Shown here one piece after another: positions 11,640 to 22,640 of a stretch of DNA of 64,000 nucleotides; within the stretch, counting starts at the first letter, position 1, and each line of letters opens with the position of its first letter. The position numbers and the translations under genes were made by a program. This DNA comes from Lobosporangium transversale (taxonomy: Eukaryota; Mortierellomycota; Mortierellomycetes; Mortierellales; Mortierellaceae), in the NCBI RefSeq assembly GCF_002105155.1, contig NW_019029025.1, positions 268,744 to 332,743 on the forward strand, in the 5' to 3' direction. Under the pieces are notes generated by a model that was not told the DNA's origin, did not search any database, and saw only the letters and a program-made list of their open reading frames with translations.

Positions 11640-11770
11640 TGAAAGAAGAATGAAGGAATACAAGATAAAAAAAGAGAGAGAATGAGGTAAAGAGTAGAGG
11701 ACTAAAGGAAAAGGGAGGATGGAATGAGGAGTGAGAATGGAGATGATGGAAGAAGAAAAGGAGAGAAACG
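11640..11770 (-). promoter_or_regulatory. pyrimidine-rich leader of the hexokinase gene
   Basis: Directly upstream of the start codon the coding strand is a long CT-rich tract (GA-rich as printed). The same arrangement precedes the TALE homeobox gene at 55201-55247. I infer promoter or 5' UTR; no TATA box is evident. Confidence 0.4.
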
Positions 11771-13156
11771 GGGGAAAGTTGTCCAATAAATATGCACTGT
11801 TTTTACTGTGACAGGGCAGTAGAAACACTTCTTATTTAAAATTCCACGATTCAATTGGTCTCCACGCGTGAGCTGCGTATTCATGTCTCCCATACAGATA
11901 ATGCCCCACAAGGCACAAATAAAATGAGAGGAAATACTTTATGTAAACAATGCACAGATTACTGAACTGATAACGGAAGATTTAATAATTATGTCTATAC
12001 CACAGTACATGTACATGATGTCCTGCTTTTTTACTCAGAGGATCTACATGTGTATTTACAGTGGGTTTTCGCGAGCCTTTTTGTATTTGTTGCAAAAAAT
12101 CAACCTTGTAACTTGATCAGATGACCATGGACGACCATTGCCAACATTATCATAAAAGAGATAGAAGGAATGCTATTCATTTCCTTCATTCTGAATTACA
12201 AGTCGTTTTTCAACTTGGATGAACCCACAAACATTATTTTCATATCTTTTCCTCATGACCTCTCACATTGGTCGTACAGGTCATCATCATGGAGAAACTT
12301 TTTCTTTTATATACCAAGAAACATTCCTTTTGTGAGATAGCCGTCAATCTCTTTACCAGGATGCAAACTCAAAATAAATTAGTAAGCATACAAGAGAAAA
12401 AAAAGAAAAGAAAAAAGAGAGAGAAAAGAAAAAAAAACATAGACACAAAAAAAAAAAAGAGAAAAAAAATTAATAGTGATATATATATTACAAATGTATC
12501 CATCCATTCTACAGCAACAATTCTTGATACCATTTGTGTTACTTTACAGCAGAGAAAAGAGGGACTCATGAACAGTATATAGTACATGTATATAATTCTA
12601 GAAGCAAAGAGCACAACGATTGTGCCTTGGATGGAAGGAGGAGCTATTACACCTTACAAAAGGTGTTCAGTAATCTTCAAAAGAAAGATTCATGCTCCTT
12701 GTTACACACGTTGGCACTTTGATGACAATCAGACGCATAACAGAATTCAACTTGCAACTGAATATTGATTGAACAAATAAATCTAAATTGCCCACAGTAA
12801 GAAGGTTTTGAGAGCTGCAAGGCTCTGCCACACGCCTTCCGTTGTTTGATCTTATCGGAACTTTGATCTCTCTCACCCACTCAAACCAACGGAAACGTAG
12901 TAAAATGTCAAAAACAAAAAAAAGTTTCGATCGTTATCCCCTTAAAACGCCCCTATTCAGTAAGGACATTAGACATATATTAAGCAAATGTTCGGTACGC
13001 TCTTCATATATTCACAAATAAACAGGTCACGTAATAATCAGGACTATGCACAAAAACACTTTATTTTTATATGATATCTCGATTGTGGCACAGGCACGTT
13101 TTGTTGCACAAGATTTCATGATAAAACGGAAAAAGAATTTTCTCTTGTCGAGACAA
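11771..13156. other. intergenic, low-complexity A-rich, no gene
   Basis: Between the kinase and the deacetylase the sequence contains A/G-rich simple repeats (12390-12470), AT-rich DNA and no supported gene. ORFs here are poly-Lys or poly-Phe artefacts of the simple sequence. Confidence 0.5.
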
Positions 13157-13237
13157 ATGCAAGGACTAACACCTCTGTGGGTTCTTGTTAACAGGAAAAA
13201 AAAAAAAAAAAAAAAAAAAAATGCAAGGACCAACGCC
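13157..13237 (+). mobile_element. minimal SINE/LINE-tail insertion with target duplication
   Basis: Only about 22 bp of the SINE 3' end (TCTGTGGGTTCTTGTTAACA) and a 25-nt poly-A remain, flanked by a 17-bp duplication: ATGCAAGGACTAACACC at 13157-13173 and a copy with two changes at 13221-13237. This is a severely 5'-truncated target-primed insertion. Confidence 0.85.
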
Positions 13238-13657
13238 CCATTAAACATGAGATGGCTAAGATGCATAGAATAAGCAACTCTTCATTGTGAATAGTACGTG
13301 ATGTATGCAGATTTGATTTCAGGAAAATTCAGCCTAGTTGGCACATATCATGCAACCTAGTTCTTTGACGATCATTAACTGATATACTAGTAGTATAAGT
13401 CTTTCTTCTCTCCCTCTTTTTATACATGTAGGATAAAGCATTCTTAGTTTGCAATAGCATCTTGAGTGTTGAATTCGACACCAGTATGATAAGCGCGATC
13501 AATCAGTATAAATAATAAATTATAATAAAAGTGAAAGTATTTATTCAATTTAACTTTTTTACACATAAAAGTGTTTTGAAGCAAACACAGAAGGCACACC
13601 GTGTTGGAAAGGGGAAAAAGAATCATGAAAATTGAAGATAAACCATTAGACAAAGCC

Positions 13658-16600
13658 TCAAAATTTCTCTACAGCCTCAACATCTATCGATTTCAGGTCG
13701 ACTTCCTCGCCAGCAACAAAAACTCGCTTTACATATAAGTCGTCTGACAAGAAGACCAAGTCAGCGTCCGCGCCAGGCTTGATTACACCTTTGGTGTCTT
13801 GAATGCCTAGTAGGGTTGCGGGATGGAGCGTTACGGCCTCGAGAGCCTCGACCAACGAGCAATGGGTAAATTTGATAAAATTGCGAACGCATGCATCCAG
13901 AGTGATCACACTAGAAGAAGGGCAACAGAGATCGCCGTCGGCATTAAGATCAGTACATGCTTTGATGACATCCATCTGGGTTTGGTTCTCATTCCTATCC
14001 TTATTGCCGTTAGGAGGATGACATCCGCAGTCGCTCATTTCCCGTTGAACATCTTTACTGCCAAGCTGATGACCTGCTGCTTCGGAAGCTTGATAGTCGT
14101 AGTAATGAAGATGACCCCTATCTTGATTTTGGTCCTTAGGGTCATGCTTTTGGTTTTCTAACTGCTCTAGCTCGGGCCCTTTCTCATCATGCGTGAATGT
14201 CTCTCGGGTCCCAGTGCTGTCGACCATGGAGACCCCATCGAGATCGTCATCATCTTCGTCCGTAAGGTGAAGTGTGATGATTCTTAGGCTGTGTTCTGAA
14301 CCTTCATGTTCCTCGCAGTGCTCATAAACGTCATGCTCGTCATATTCATGGTAATGGGTATAGTGAGTCGTAGAAGTTTCCCATCCGTGAGCCGTAGTCT
14401 GGGTGCTGAGAGAAGAGTAAAAGAACTCAGAGGGTGGGAGCTGGTGAATATCACTGGAAGAGCCTGGAGTCATCTTGAGCGGAGACAGTGGCGTCGAGCC
14501 CGGGGGCGTAGGGAGAAAGCCATCATCGTGTACTTCGATACAGCCTTCATCCGATGGAGATATGGGGCTCACAACTCTGGTTGCAGCTGCCTCAATAGCA
14601 GATTTTCGATCTAAATCCAGCTTCAAGTCCTCAGCACTTTTGTCACCAAGATGCTTAAGTCGATGGTCATTTCGCTCCTCATTATGTTTGCGGGCATGAG
14701 TGAGGTGATGGGTGTAGATACCATCTGACGCTCTGTGATAGCCGCCATGTGTAAGGAAAAAAATAGTTTTGAACGAAAGATCAAAACGAGGTATAAACAT
14801 CTCGCCCAGTATATATATACTCCCTGCACTTCCTTTCATTCTGCTCCATGCCCTTTTCTTGGTTACACACTGCCACGCGTTCCCATTCATCCTTCCATTC
14901 ATCTCTTCTATTTCTCTTTCCTTTTAACAGCCTGATGCAAACTATAACTCAAACACATACCTTCCAGCGAGCGTTTCGGTACCTTCAATATACACGCGAT
15001 CATCTTCTTTTGTGACACTCATGTTCCCAAGCTGGTAGTTGCCAAGTGGGAGGCCCATGGCAGACATGGCATCTGTGATCAATATGGCGCCCTTAGGGTG
15101 TGAGTCATACGCAATCTTGACAGAGTTTGGGTGAACATGGATGCCATCGCAAATAAGACCATAGTATGGGCGTGGCAGGTCTAATCGAGAACCCAACAAT
15201 CCAATAACACCAGGATCACGATGATGGAACTGGGACATAGCATTGAATAAGTGCGTAATAAAAGTCGCACCATTCTCTACGGCTCGCTCGGCCTGCGAAA
15301 TGTTTGCCATGGAATGACCTAAAGCAATAATAATATAATTATTATTGTTAAACTTGTGTTAGGATTATTCATATTAAAATGTAAGACCCGTTCATGCAGC
15401 GTATCATATGGCTTTACCGACGGAGACAGTGATACCAGCCTTCACAAGGTCAGGGATAGTATCCATGACACCTTCGAGTTCTGGAGCGCAGGTGATGATT
15501 TTGATGCAGTTCAAGTCCTTATCACTCAGCTTTCTTTGGGCTTCAGGTGTCTCTCCTTCTAATCCATAAACTTCCTTAAAGTTTTTGTAGCCGTCATTCG
15601 CAGACGCTTGAAGGACTTTAAGCTCATGGGCCCCAATGCGTGCCTTGTTGATAAAGGGTCCCTCAACGTGAGCGCCGAGGATCGTGGCACCAGTCTCAGC
15701 TGAACCAGCTCGGAGCTTGAGATGTGGAAGAACCTATAAGGTATAGTCCATATTCAAGAAATATCTGTGTGAGTGTATATGAAAGGACTGCACGTAGACT
15801 TGTTAAGTTGGATGTGGGGGTGAGTAGGACGAATTATTGATTGATGCATAGAATGATCACAAACAATATCCGACCTGTCAACAAAGATCAAAGTTATTTA
15901 TTTGCTTACCCTGTGATAAACCGAGGAGCTGGAGGAGACGATGGTAGGGCAGTAAGAGGTTGTGCCGTACTTGAGTAAGCCCCGATTGACCTTCAGCAGA
16001 CCCTTTTCATAAATGTCATGGTCCATAGGCACCGAAAAGTCGACTCCGAACGCCCCTGCATTAATGCAAATGAATAGAGAGTGGACAGATTTTACATTAG
16101 TTGATATTCAAAGCTTAATAGTAAAGCAATATAGATATAACATAGTACGTGCGATAACTGTAGGAATGCTTTGTGGTTTATAGGGCTTTGTGCATCTGTG
16201 AAATAACACATGAGCATTGCATGGCGAGATAATGCAGAATTAAGAGGACACAACATTACAGATGCAATAAAATGAATTGCACCTTACTAATGTGCTCATA
16301 ATAAATAATAAACAAACAAACAGACACAAACAATACAAACTGAACACAACGATGCAACAAAATCTTGATAAAAATTAAGATAAAAGTAAAAAAGTCAAAA
16401 AAGGCGCTAATAGTCAGGGGAAGGACAATAACAGAGAGAAGAGAATACATCTGGGGAATAGTATATGTTATATATCTGCAATGCGGAATATGCTTGGATA
16501 AATAAACATTCAATTCGGGAAAGAGCCTATCCTGTTCACCAAACATTCGCAGAAGGCGTAGAGAGAGGGGAGAGGACAAAGATTGCAGCGACGACCACTT

Positions 16601-17341
16601 GTTATTAAAAATTAATAAGAACAAAAAAAAAAGAAGATTGTACGGCAAGGAGAGGAAAGAAAATCCATTCCGTCGAGGCGACTAAGTGTTACTAGGTATT
16701 GTGTGTTTGTTTGTTCTATGAGAAGTGTGTGAGGACAGGAGCATTGAATTGATTGAATTATACAAGGGTACAGTGAGAAAGAGCCAAGACAAGTAAATAG
16801 GAGGACTAGACGAAGTTTACTACCGGCATCATGCTGAAGAGCATGGCCAATGACAAGCATCGTTATGCGAAGAGGGAACGCACCGTGCTGTACTTATAGC
16901 GCAAAATCAAAAAGTGCTGCCAGATACAGCGCCCAACACGTGCTTATTGGACTATTTCACATATATAATTGTTACTAAAAAAAGCAAGCGGCCAGGTGTG
17001 GATGAAATGGATGTGCATTAAATAAGTCTTGTTATTTCCTTTTTTTTATTACCGTTGATTTGGGCTTCAATGAAACCTGGGGCGATAATGAGGCCCTCTG
17101 CATCAAGGACTACGTCAGGAAGCCGCTTTTGGTACCAAAAGAACTTGTGTGGGTCGATGATCTTGCCGCTTTGGATCCAAATAGCATCTTTCTCTACAAT
17201 CTTATGGTCCCTTAGAATGCGGCAGTTGATGATTTTTGTAACTTTGGGTTCATTCTCTGAAGGAGGAATAGGAATAGGAGTGTCGGGTTCAGGCGAAAGG
17301 GGAGAAGAGTAGTGCTGAAGAGCTAGTGGGTACTGCATCAT
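13658..17341 (-). CDS. DAC1: N-acetylglucosamine-6-phosphate deacetylase with large insertion
   Basis: Removes acetate from GlcNAc-6-P, the step after GlcNAc phosphorylation. Exons on the minus strand: 17053-17341, 15910-16055, 15418-15733, 14961-15318, 13658-14732; phases join to 727 aa, against about 400-430 for the family. Conserved motifs: PGFIEAQINGAFGVDFS (across the first intron), the metal-binding Glu in HVEGPFINKARIGAH, VGHSMANISQAE, THLFNAM, CDGIHVHP and the catalytic Asp in LITDAMSAMG. C-terminal strand LDACVRNF through GADADLVFLSDDLYVK follows. Between GTETLAG and VITLDACVRNF lies about 270 residues of low-complexity, His/Asp/Glu-rich sequence (residues ~371-643), starting exactly at the exon 4/5 junction. 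The first intron is ~1 kb and contains a splice-compatible alternative first exon. Start: two adjacent ATGs at 17336-17341. Confidence 0.9.
16824..16860 (-). other. possible alternative first exon of the deacetylase gene
   Basis: Inside the ~1-kb first intron an ATG at 16858-16860 opens MLVIGHALQHDA and meets a donor-like G/GTAGTA after 37 nt. This leaves one G, the same phase as the main exon 1, so it could splice to exon 2. A TATAAG lies at 16894-16899. Use of this exon would replace residues 1-96, including the N-terminal strand region, with 12 residues. Transcript support is unknown. Confidence 0.25.
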
Positions 17342-18300
17342 TGGCTACTGGGGCAAATAGTAAAAAAAAATCAAGACAAGCAAGGGCAACGGATGAGAGA
17401 AGCAGCGATTGCCAAAATATCCTAAATCGTTAAAGTATTGGAAAAGAAAGCAGAGAGGTATGCGCAGATCTGAGAGATGAGAAGCGTAAGAAAAGAGTTT
17501 CTCAGCGAGGGAATAAGAGTAGAAGACGTATGGCCCAGCAAGAAGTAGAGGTGTGACCGGAGGTAAAGAAGGAAAGGAAAGAGAAAGTAAAGTGTATGCG
17601 GGATGAAATATGTATAATGCGTTCTGTAAATTTGCACATGAATGCTGCGTGCTTCCTGCCATGAATTCAAAAGAAAAGGGCTCCGGGATACATATATCAG
17701 CCAAAAATATTAAAAACTTTTATGATAATATATTCCCCGCAAACATGTCAAGGCCACATTTTCTGGACTGGTATACATAATTCGATGCCCTTGTCTAGTA
17801 TAACCTAATGAATACACACACTTTAAAACAGTGCCAATGATGAATAGTATGAGCATTCCTACTCTTTCTCTCAAATAATCGGGCTAGACACATTCTGCTT
17901 GCCCTTACTGAGCCATATGGATATACCGTCCGTTCAAATAATCCAGGGCAATAAAGACATATTCAAAGGCGTCTTCGCTATTATTATATTTAGCAAAATA
18001 TTAACTGATGATCAAGATAAGAGATTGTGCCTCAACTCTGACATAAACCTTTTGTATCATTATTGAAGTGCATAACTATAATATTGGAAAGCTTATGATC
18101 ATAGGTTCTAACCATTCACAGCGTCAGTTGAGAATTAGCAGTTGTACTAAGTTTATTTATTAAAAATAGTTTTAAAATGCTTTGGCTTTTTTGTAACTCA
18201 TCCAATCATGATCATCCTGTAATTTGTATTTGTCTAAATACTGCCTGTATTCTAGAAAAGATATAACGCGTCTCACAATCTAACCCTTTGCGGCACGCCT
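17342..18300. other. intergenic, no gene
   Basis: AT-rich spacer upstream of the deacetylase start and downstream of the small peptide gene. The first ~350 bp on the minus strand are moderately CT-rich and likely hold the deacetylase promoter. Nothing else is recognisable. Confidence 0.5.
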
Positions 18301-18695
18301 CTATGACTTACTACAGAGAAAGCCGCAAGGACGCTTAAGAGACTTGGCTTCAACAGGGGTGTCCTTCTCTTGGCTGGAAGCATATTTCTGAGAAGTATTT
18401 GAACGGGGGCAGTGAAAGCCGCTGCATTTGGCTTCAACAGGAGAGACATCGCTCGCCTTAGCCACGATTGGAGCAGCTAAAGATCAAATAAAGATGGTAA
18501 CGTTGAGGAGGACAGATGACAGACAGAGGGAAAGTGGTAATAAATCGAGCGTTTAGCATATTTGGGTAGTGTACAAATACAACACATTTAGGCACAAACA
18601 TGAACATGCACGTAGACAGACGTAAAGATCTTACCTTTTGACATAACCAAGGCGGCAGCGGCCACGGAAAGAGCAGCGATGATTGAGAGCTTCAT
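18301..18695 (-). CDS. small secreted peptide precursor with two Cys-bracketed cores
   Basis: Two exons, 18635-18695 and 18301-18476, join across a GT-AG intron to a 78-aa protein. Residues 1-17 form a clean signal peptide (MKLSIIAALSVAAAALV). The mature part contains a duplicated module: SPVEAK followed by CSGFHCPR, then TPVEAK-SLKR followed by PCGFLCSKS. The duplication is visible in the DNA (CCTGTTGAAGCCAA and GCGGCTTTC recur). The KR before the second core is a Kex2-type site, and the first core ends in PR. This resembles secreted precursors cut into short disulfide-bridged peptides, but I recognise no family. A TATA box (TATAAAAG) lies at 18778-18785, 83 nt upstream of the ATG. Expression and processing are untested. 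Confidence 0.75.
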
Positions 18696-18777
18696 GGTGT
18701 GGGATGGGTGGTGGAGACCTGAGGAACTTTTTGTAGTGTGGTAAAATGTGATGAAAAAAAGAGCGTGAATGTGTCTT

Positions 18778-18785
18778 CTTTTATA
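18778..18785 (-). promoter_or_regulatory. TATA box of the secreted peptide gene
   Basis: TATAAAAG on the coding strand, 83 nt upstream of the start codon at 18695, a normal fungal promoter spacing. Confidence 0.5.
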
Positions 18786-19223
18786 CGAGAAAACATGTGT
18801 AGTAAACTAGTTGACTCGCTGAGCTTGACAGATCGGGCAATAAATTGCAGTCTACGGATCTACAAATAAAGAACAGAGCGTTTGCACATGTACTGACTGA
18901 GACTTTGAGGAACAGAGTCAGAACGTTTGATTCGCACAATTTAGGTTGTGCGTCATTTGACACAAGTGGAGCAGTATGCCAAATACTCAATCATGAAAAT
19001 CTAGTCGTCATGCAAAACGAGACATGAGCTCATGGTAGAATGGGAGAATGGGCAAACATAGCTCACTTATATAGGATAATTGAACTAGGAAGCATACTCA
19101 TATTATAAACCCAAGCAGGCAAACCTGGCTGCCTTTGCTACCACTATGGTGCTCAATGCATTTACTTTTGAAATACTCAATAAGGATTTTTGCCAAATGC
19201 CCTGTATTTACTTGTATCGCCCA
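18786..19223. other. intergenic, no gene
   Basis: AT-rich sequence with no supported gene or repeat between the peptide gene promoter and the inverted-repeat element. Confidence 0.5.
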
Positions 19224-19385
19224 TTTCATTTGGTCGCGATCCCATATAACTTTAATCTAAAAAACGATGATTGAATTGGTCTTAGTGGCGTCTCACTGCC
19301 CGATGAACTTGGAACAAGCGATTTAATTGGCTGCCAATATACTTGAGAGTATTCAAAAAATATAGGGGATCGCGACCAAATGAAA
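19224..19385. mobile_element. MITE-like element with 20-bp terminal inverted repeats
   Basis: TTTCATTTGGTCGCGATCCC at 19224-19243 and its exact reverse complement at 19366-19385 bound a 162-bp unit without coding capacity. Short AT-rich sequence next to both repeats (TATA-like) extends the symmetry weakly. I could not identify a convincing target-site duplication, so classification as a DNA-transposon-derived MITE is inferred from structure and size only. Confidence 0.6.
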
Positions 19386-19892
19386 CGATATATACGAACT
19401 TTGTAGGGAAATGACAATAACTATATTAGGTCTGTTCTAATGAGTCCAATTTGACAATGCACTCAAGAATGCCTTGCTTGAGTTAGAAGTTGTAGTCTTA
19501 TATTCTATTGGCCCTAGGTTTCATCAAAAGATGAAAATACCCACTTATCCAGGACTACGAGAGGCTAGGTCGTGCACTGTAAACGCGATTCCACCCATCG
19601 CTATGTAATAAGGTATCGAGTGGCCCTTTCTCCACAACAAATGCAGCTTAGAGCTAAAACCTAGCAACGTAGTGGATTAGTGAAACATACAGAAGCTTCG
19701 GTAGCAAATCACAACTTCTGATAAAGATCTTTAAAACTCTTCAAATTTGCCGAGAAGCAAGGAATGTCGATAGAGATTGCGAACTGTTAATAATCGCGGT
19801 GTTTACCATGCTGAACAGGGGTCATAATACACCCAAATAGCAGGCCTTCAAAAATGACGTTTTATTAGCTATTGGTGTATGAAAGCTCGATA
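19386..19892. other. intergenic, no gene
   Basis: About 500 bp between the inverted-repeat element and the next LINE remnant. Nothing is recognisable. Confidence 0.45.
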
Positions 19893-20620
19893 GGGCCAGG
19901 GTTGCCCCATTACTGGAGTCACAAATAAAGCGGTATTCAATAGCCAGCCGTGGCCGCATCCTCGTACTGCCACGATACAACATCCCGTTCATAAACCACA
20001 TCAGCATTGAGTAGATTTCCCCGGTCCCCTGGAGACTTTATCTCTATAAACGACAGCGCTATAAAGCTGATGAAATATCTAGTCTAGAATGTACTTGATG
20101 TCCCATCCTCCGAAGAGGATCGCTTTACGATCGCCATAAGTCTAGTCATATACCCTCGGTAAGCCCTTCGGGCGCCGCGCGACTATTGCCACGGCTCATC
20201 ACCGTGCTTAACGTCGAAGACATACCGTTGCAGGATAGGAATCGTCCCCATCCTTTTCATGGTTGCCAACCGCCGCTGTCCTAGCAGGCTCTGCAACAGA
20301 ACCTTGCCTGCGGCGGGTGGGTCTAACGTAGGTCCTGGACAGCGCCTGTCGCGATGCGTATCCATTGCCGTATTGCAAGGACAAAAGGCTTCTGCTGTCA
20401 TTAAGCTATATCCGTTGCTTCAGTCACCTCTTGGTCCAGTGTGTGGTGCACGCTTCTGCCTCAGTCTCACACCTCAATCCTTCTCCTTAGTAATGGTTTC
20501 CTTAAAGCGTGGGTTCCAAATCAACTCCATAGCCTGCTGCTCAAGGTAGCCAACGAACTTGTGAATCACTTTACGAGCGATAGATCGCGCTGTGCAGAAC
20601 AGAGAACCCATTCGTTTATT
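19893..20620 (-). mobile_element. LINE remnant: family A 3' UTR plus family C ORF2 C-terminus
   Basis: 19893-20036 matches the LINE-A 3' UTR and its upstream stretch (compare 8400-8560, reversed) but lacks poly-A. From about 20040 the sequence matches the family C copy at 4440-4893 and continues further: minus-strand frames give ARKVIHKFVGYLEQQAMEL and IWNPRFKETITKEKD. These align with the YMAGRFVKAIEEF and EKARGIT stretches of family B, then comes the LLGQRRLATMKR tail. Stops interrupt it, so it is a degraded copy. Confidence 0.6.
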
Positions 20621-20785
20621 AAATCAAGTGGTGAGTATGGAAGCTTTACCTTTTTTTTTTTTTTTATTTTAGCCATTAAGGGTCTTTCTCTATCGCGCAT
20701 TTCTGAGCAGCGACGACATTATGTTTGAACTATAATGCCAGGGTAGATGGTTGGATTAATGTCTGTTTCGTCTACCGTTTGGCCG

Positions 20786-22640
20786 TCGTTTTTTTATTTT
20801 TTTTTTATTTTTTGATAACAAGGGCCCTCAGGGATTTATTCTCTACACTCTATGAACAAAATACTCCAGAAACTATAGTCAATAAACGGCTATTACTGCA
20901 CAAACGACAAGAGCCGCTGTATCCATGATTCCATAAACCCTGACCGCCGTGGTTGGTACTCAAAGTCCACCTTTCCGACGTGGCCTGTTGCGCAACACGA
21001 CAAATTATCCGCTATCCATAGTCATCAAAAGCTTCATTCCACTTAGCCGCTCCATCACGTCCAGTTTGGTTTCCCAAGGTAACTGTCCCGGACTCGGTCA
21101 TCCGCGATCTTGTAGATCTCTTTTACATTCAGCTTCTGTCTTTGTCTGAGGGAAGGGACAAGGAAATCATTGCTACTACGTCTGTACTCCCCAACACAGT
21201 TGAATCCTCTGGCGCGTTTGCTCATAGCAGTGATTCCACGAGCCTTTTCCCATTCAACGGTGACTTTACACCGTTTGTTCCAGATTTCTGTACGACCGAA
21301 TTCCTCTATGGCCTTGACGAAGCGCCCTGCCATATATGTAGCTATCCTTGTTGTTGTCTTGAAGCCAACTTTCCAACTCTGAGCAATGGACTTGGGCGTA
21401 AGTCCATGGTAAATGTCCTGCACAGACCAATCTGGTGTGTGCTCTCTCTCTTCCTCATCATCGCCGTTCCTATCACCATGGCGTCGTACTTCTCGCACAC
21501 CATCGATATGCATCTCCAGAGTCCCCCAAATGTAGTCCTCCTCTGCCGCAGTAAAAGTTGGCTCTTTTGTCCTTGGTGGGTCTACACCTCTCTCTCTGGC
21601 CCTTTGTGCTTGCTCCTGCACTGCTTTCAACTCTTTCCTTCATGTCCTCTCCCCTATCACATTCACATTTTGGATTATCTCCTTCCACTTCTCGGCCTGA
21701 GTCTCCATCGTCCTTGGACATCTCCAGATGTGCGATGTGTCTTCATCCTCTGTCCCACACACTCTGCAGTTGCCGTCTTCATAAAGGTCTGGCCTCCAGT
21801 GTCTCATATATGATTGTGTAGGCAGCATTCCATGCAGTTTCTTGATCCTGTGCGCTCGCTTTTGGCAGTCCGCTGGGCTGGTGAAGAGTCCTTTCGGTAG
21901 GTTGCTATCATGAACAATGTTCATAGTAGCTCGCTAATCAATTTTTGTCCAATCCTTAACATGCTCCTGCGTCCTGTTCTGAGCGATCCACGTGTGATGT
22001 GTACGAGTTGTTGACTGTAACTTAAGGATCTGCCTTAAGTCATCTTCCGCTGGTACATCGTTGAACTTTGCATGGCAGTACATGTCATTATGCTCCGTTA
22101 TGTTGATATCCCATAGCTCGCCATAATGTCCATGTTTTGCTGCTTCGTCCGCTTCTTCGTTCCCTCGGTTGCCGGCATGTCCTTTGACCCACTCGACCGT
22201 GACTTCCGATCCTTGTTGAATAAATGCGTTGTGTATAGCTGCCCACCATACTGCATACGGTGATCTAATACGTTGTCGCAACGTGCTATCCACTCTGCCT
22301 CGGACCAATGCTCGGAATTGAGTCACAACTGCGCTGTTATCAAGTCGAATTGTCATAGGTCTGTTTCGTGGGCTGATAAGTATTCCTGCCAACAAACCAG
22401 CTAGCTCTGCCTTTGTCGAGGATGCGTTGCCTGCTACTCTACCAGATAGCGCAGTGTAAAAATCACCCTCTTGTGTCTGGACTACTACACCAAATGCCAT
22501 ACTTACTCTGAGAGATCCATCCGTATAAATGACATTACCTGGCTGGATATTGTACTGTTCCCTTTGGCGTTGGATTTCCTCCTCGGTATTGGCACTAATG
22601 ATAACTCCATTTGTGTCCCTGGCTAGGTTGGGCGTATTGA
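20786..22640 (-). mobile_element. LINE family B copy 1 (ORF2 C-terminal half)
   Basis: Minus-strand non-LTR element, poly-A given by the T-rich run at about 20788-20812 next to a GTTATC end. ORF2 remnants: RNase H with all four acidic positions (YTDGSL, STKAELAGL, RLDNSAVV, GNEEADEAA plus GHAGN) at about 21934-22640. A CCHC knuckle (C-x2-C-x8-H-x3-C, CRVCGTEDEDTSHIWRC) lies at about 21640-21900, and a ~200-aa C-terminal region at 21055-21630. A private TAG replaces the Trp codon of DWTKIDW at about 21934, and an in-frame TGA after NVIGERT is shared with copy 2. No reverse transcriptase remains; the 5' side abuts SINE copy 2. Confidence 0.85.

Noticed and set aside
14306-14614. Plus-strand frame antisense to the deacetylase insert
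   Set aside because: Shadow of the biased composition on the minus strand; the minus frame continues into conserved enzyme sequence.
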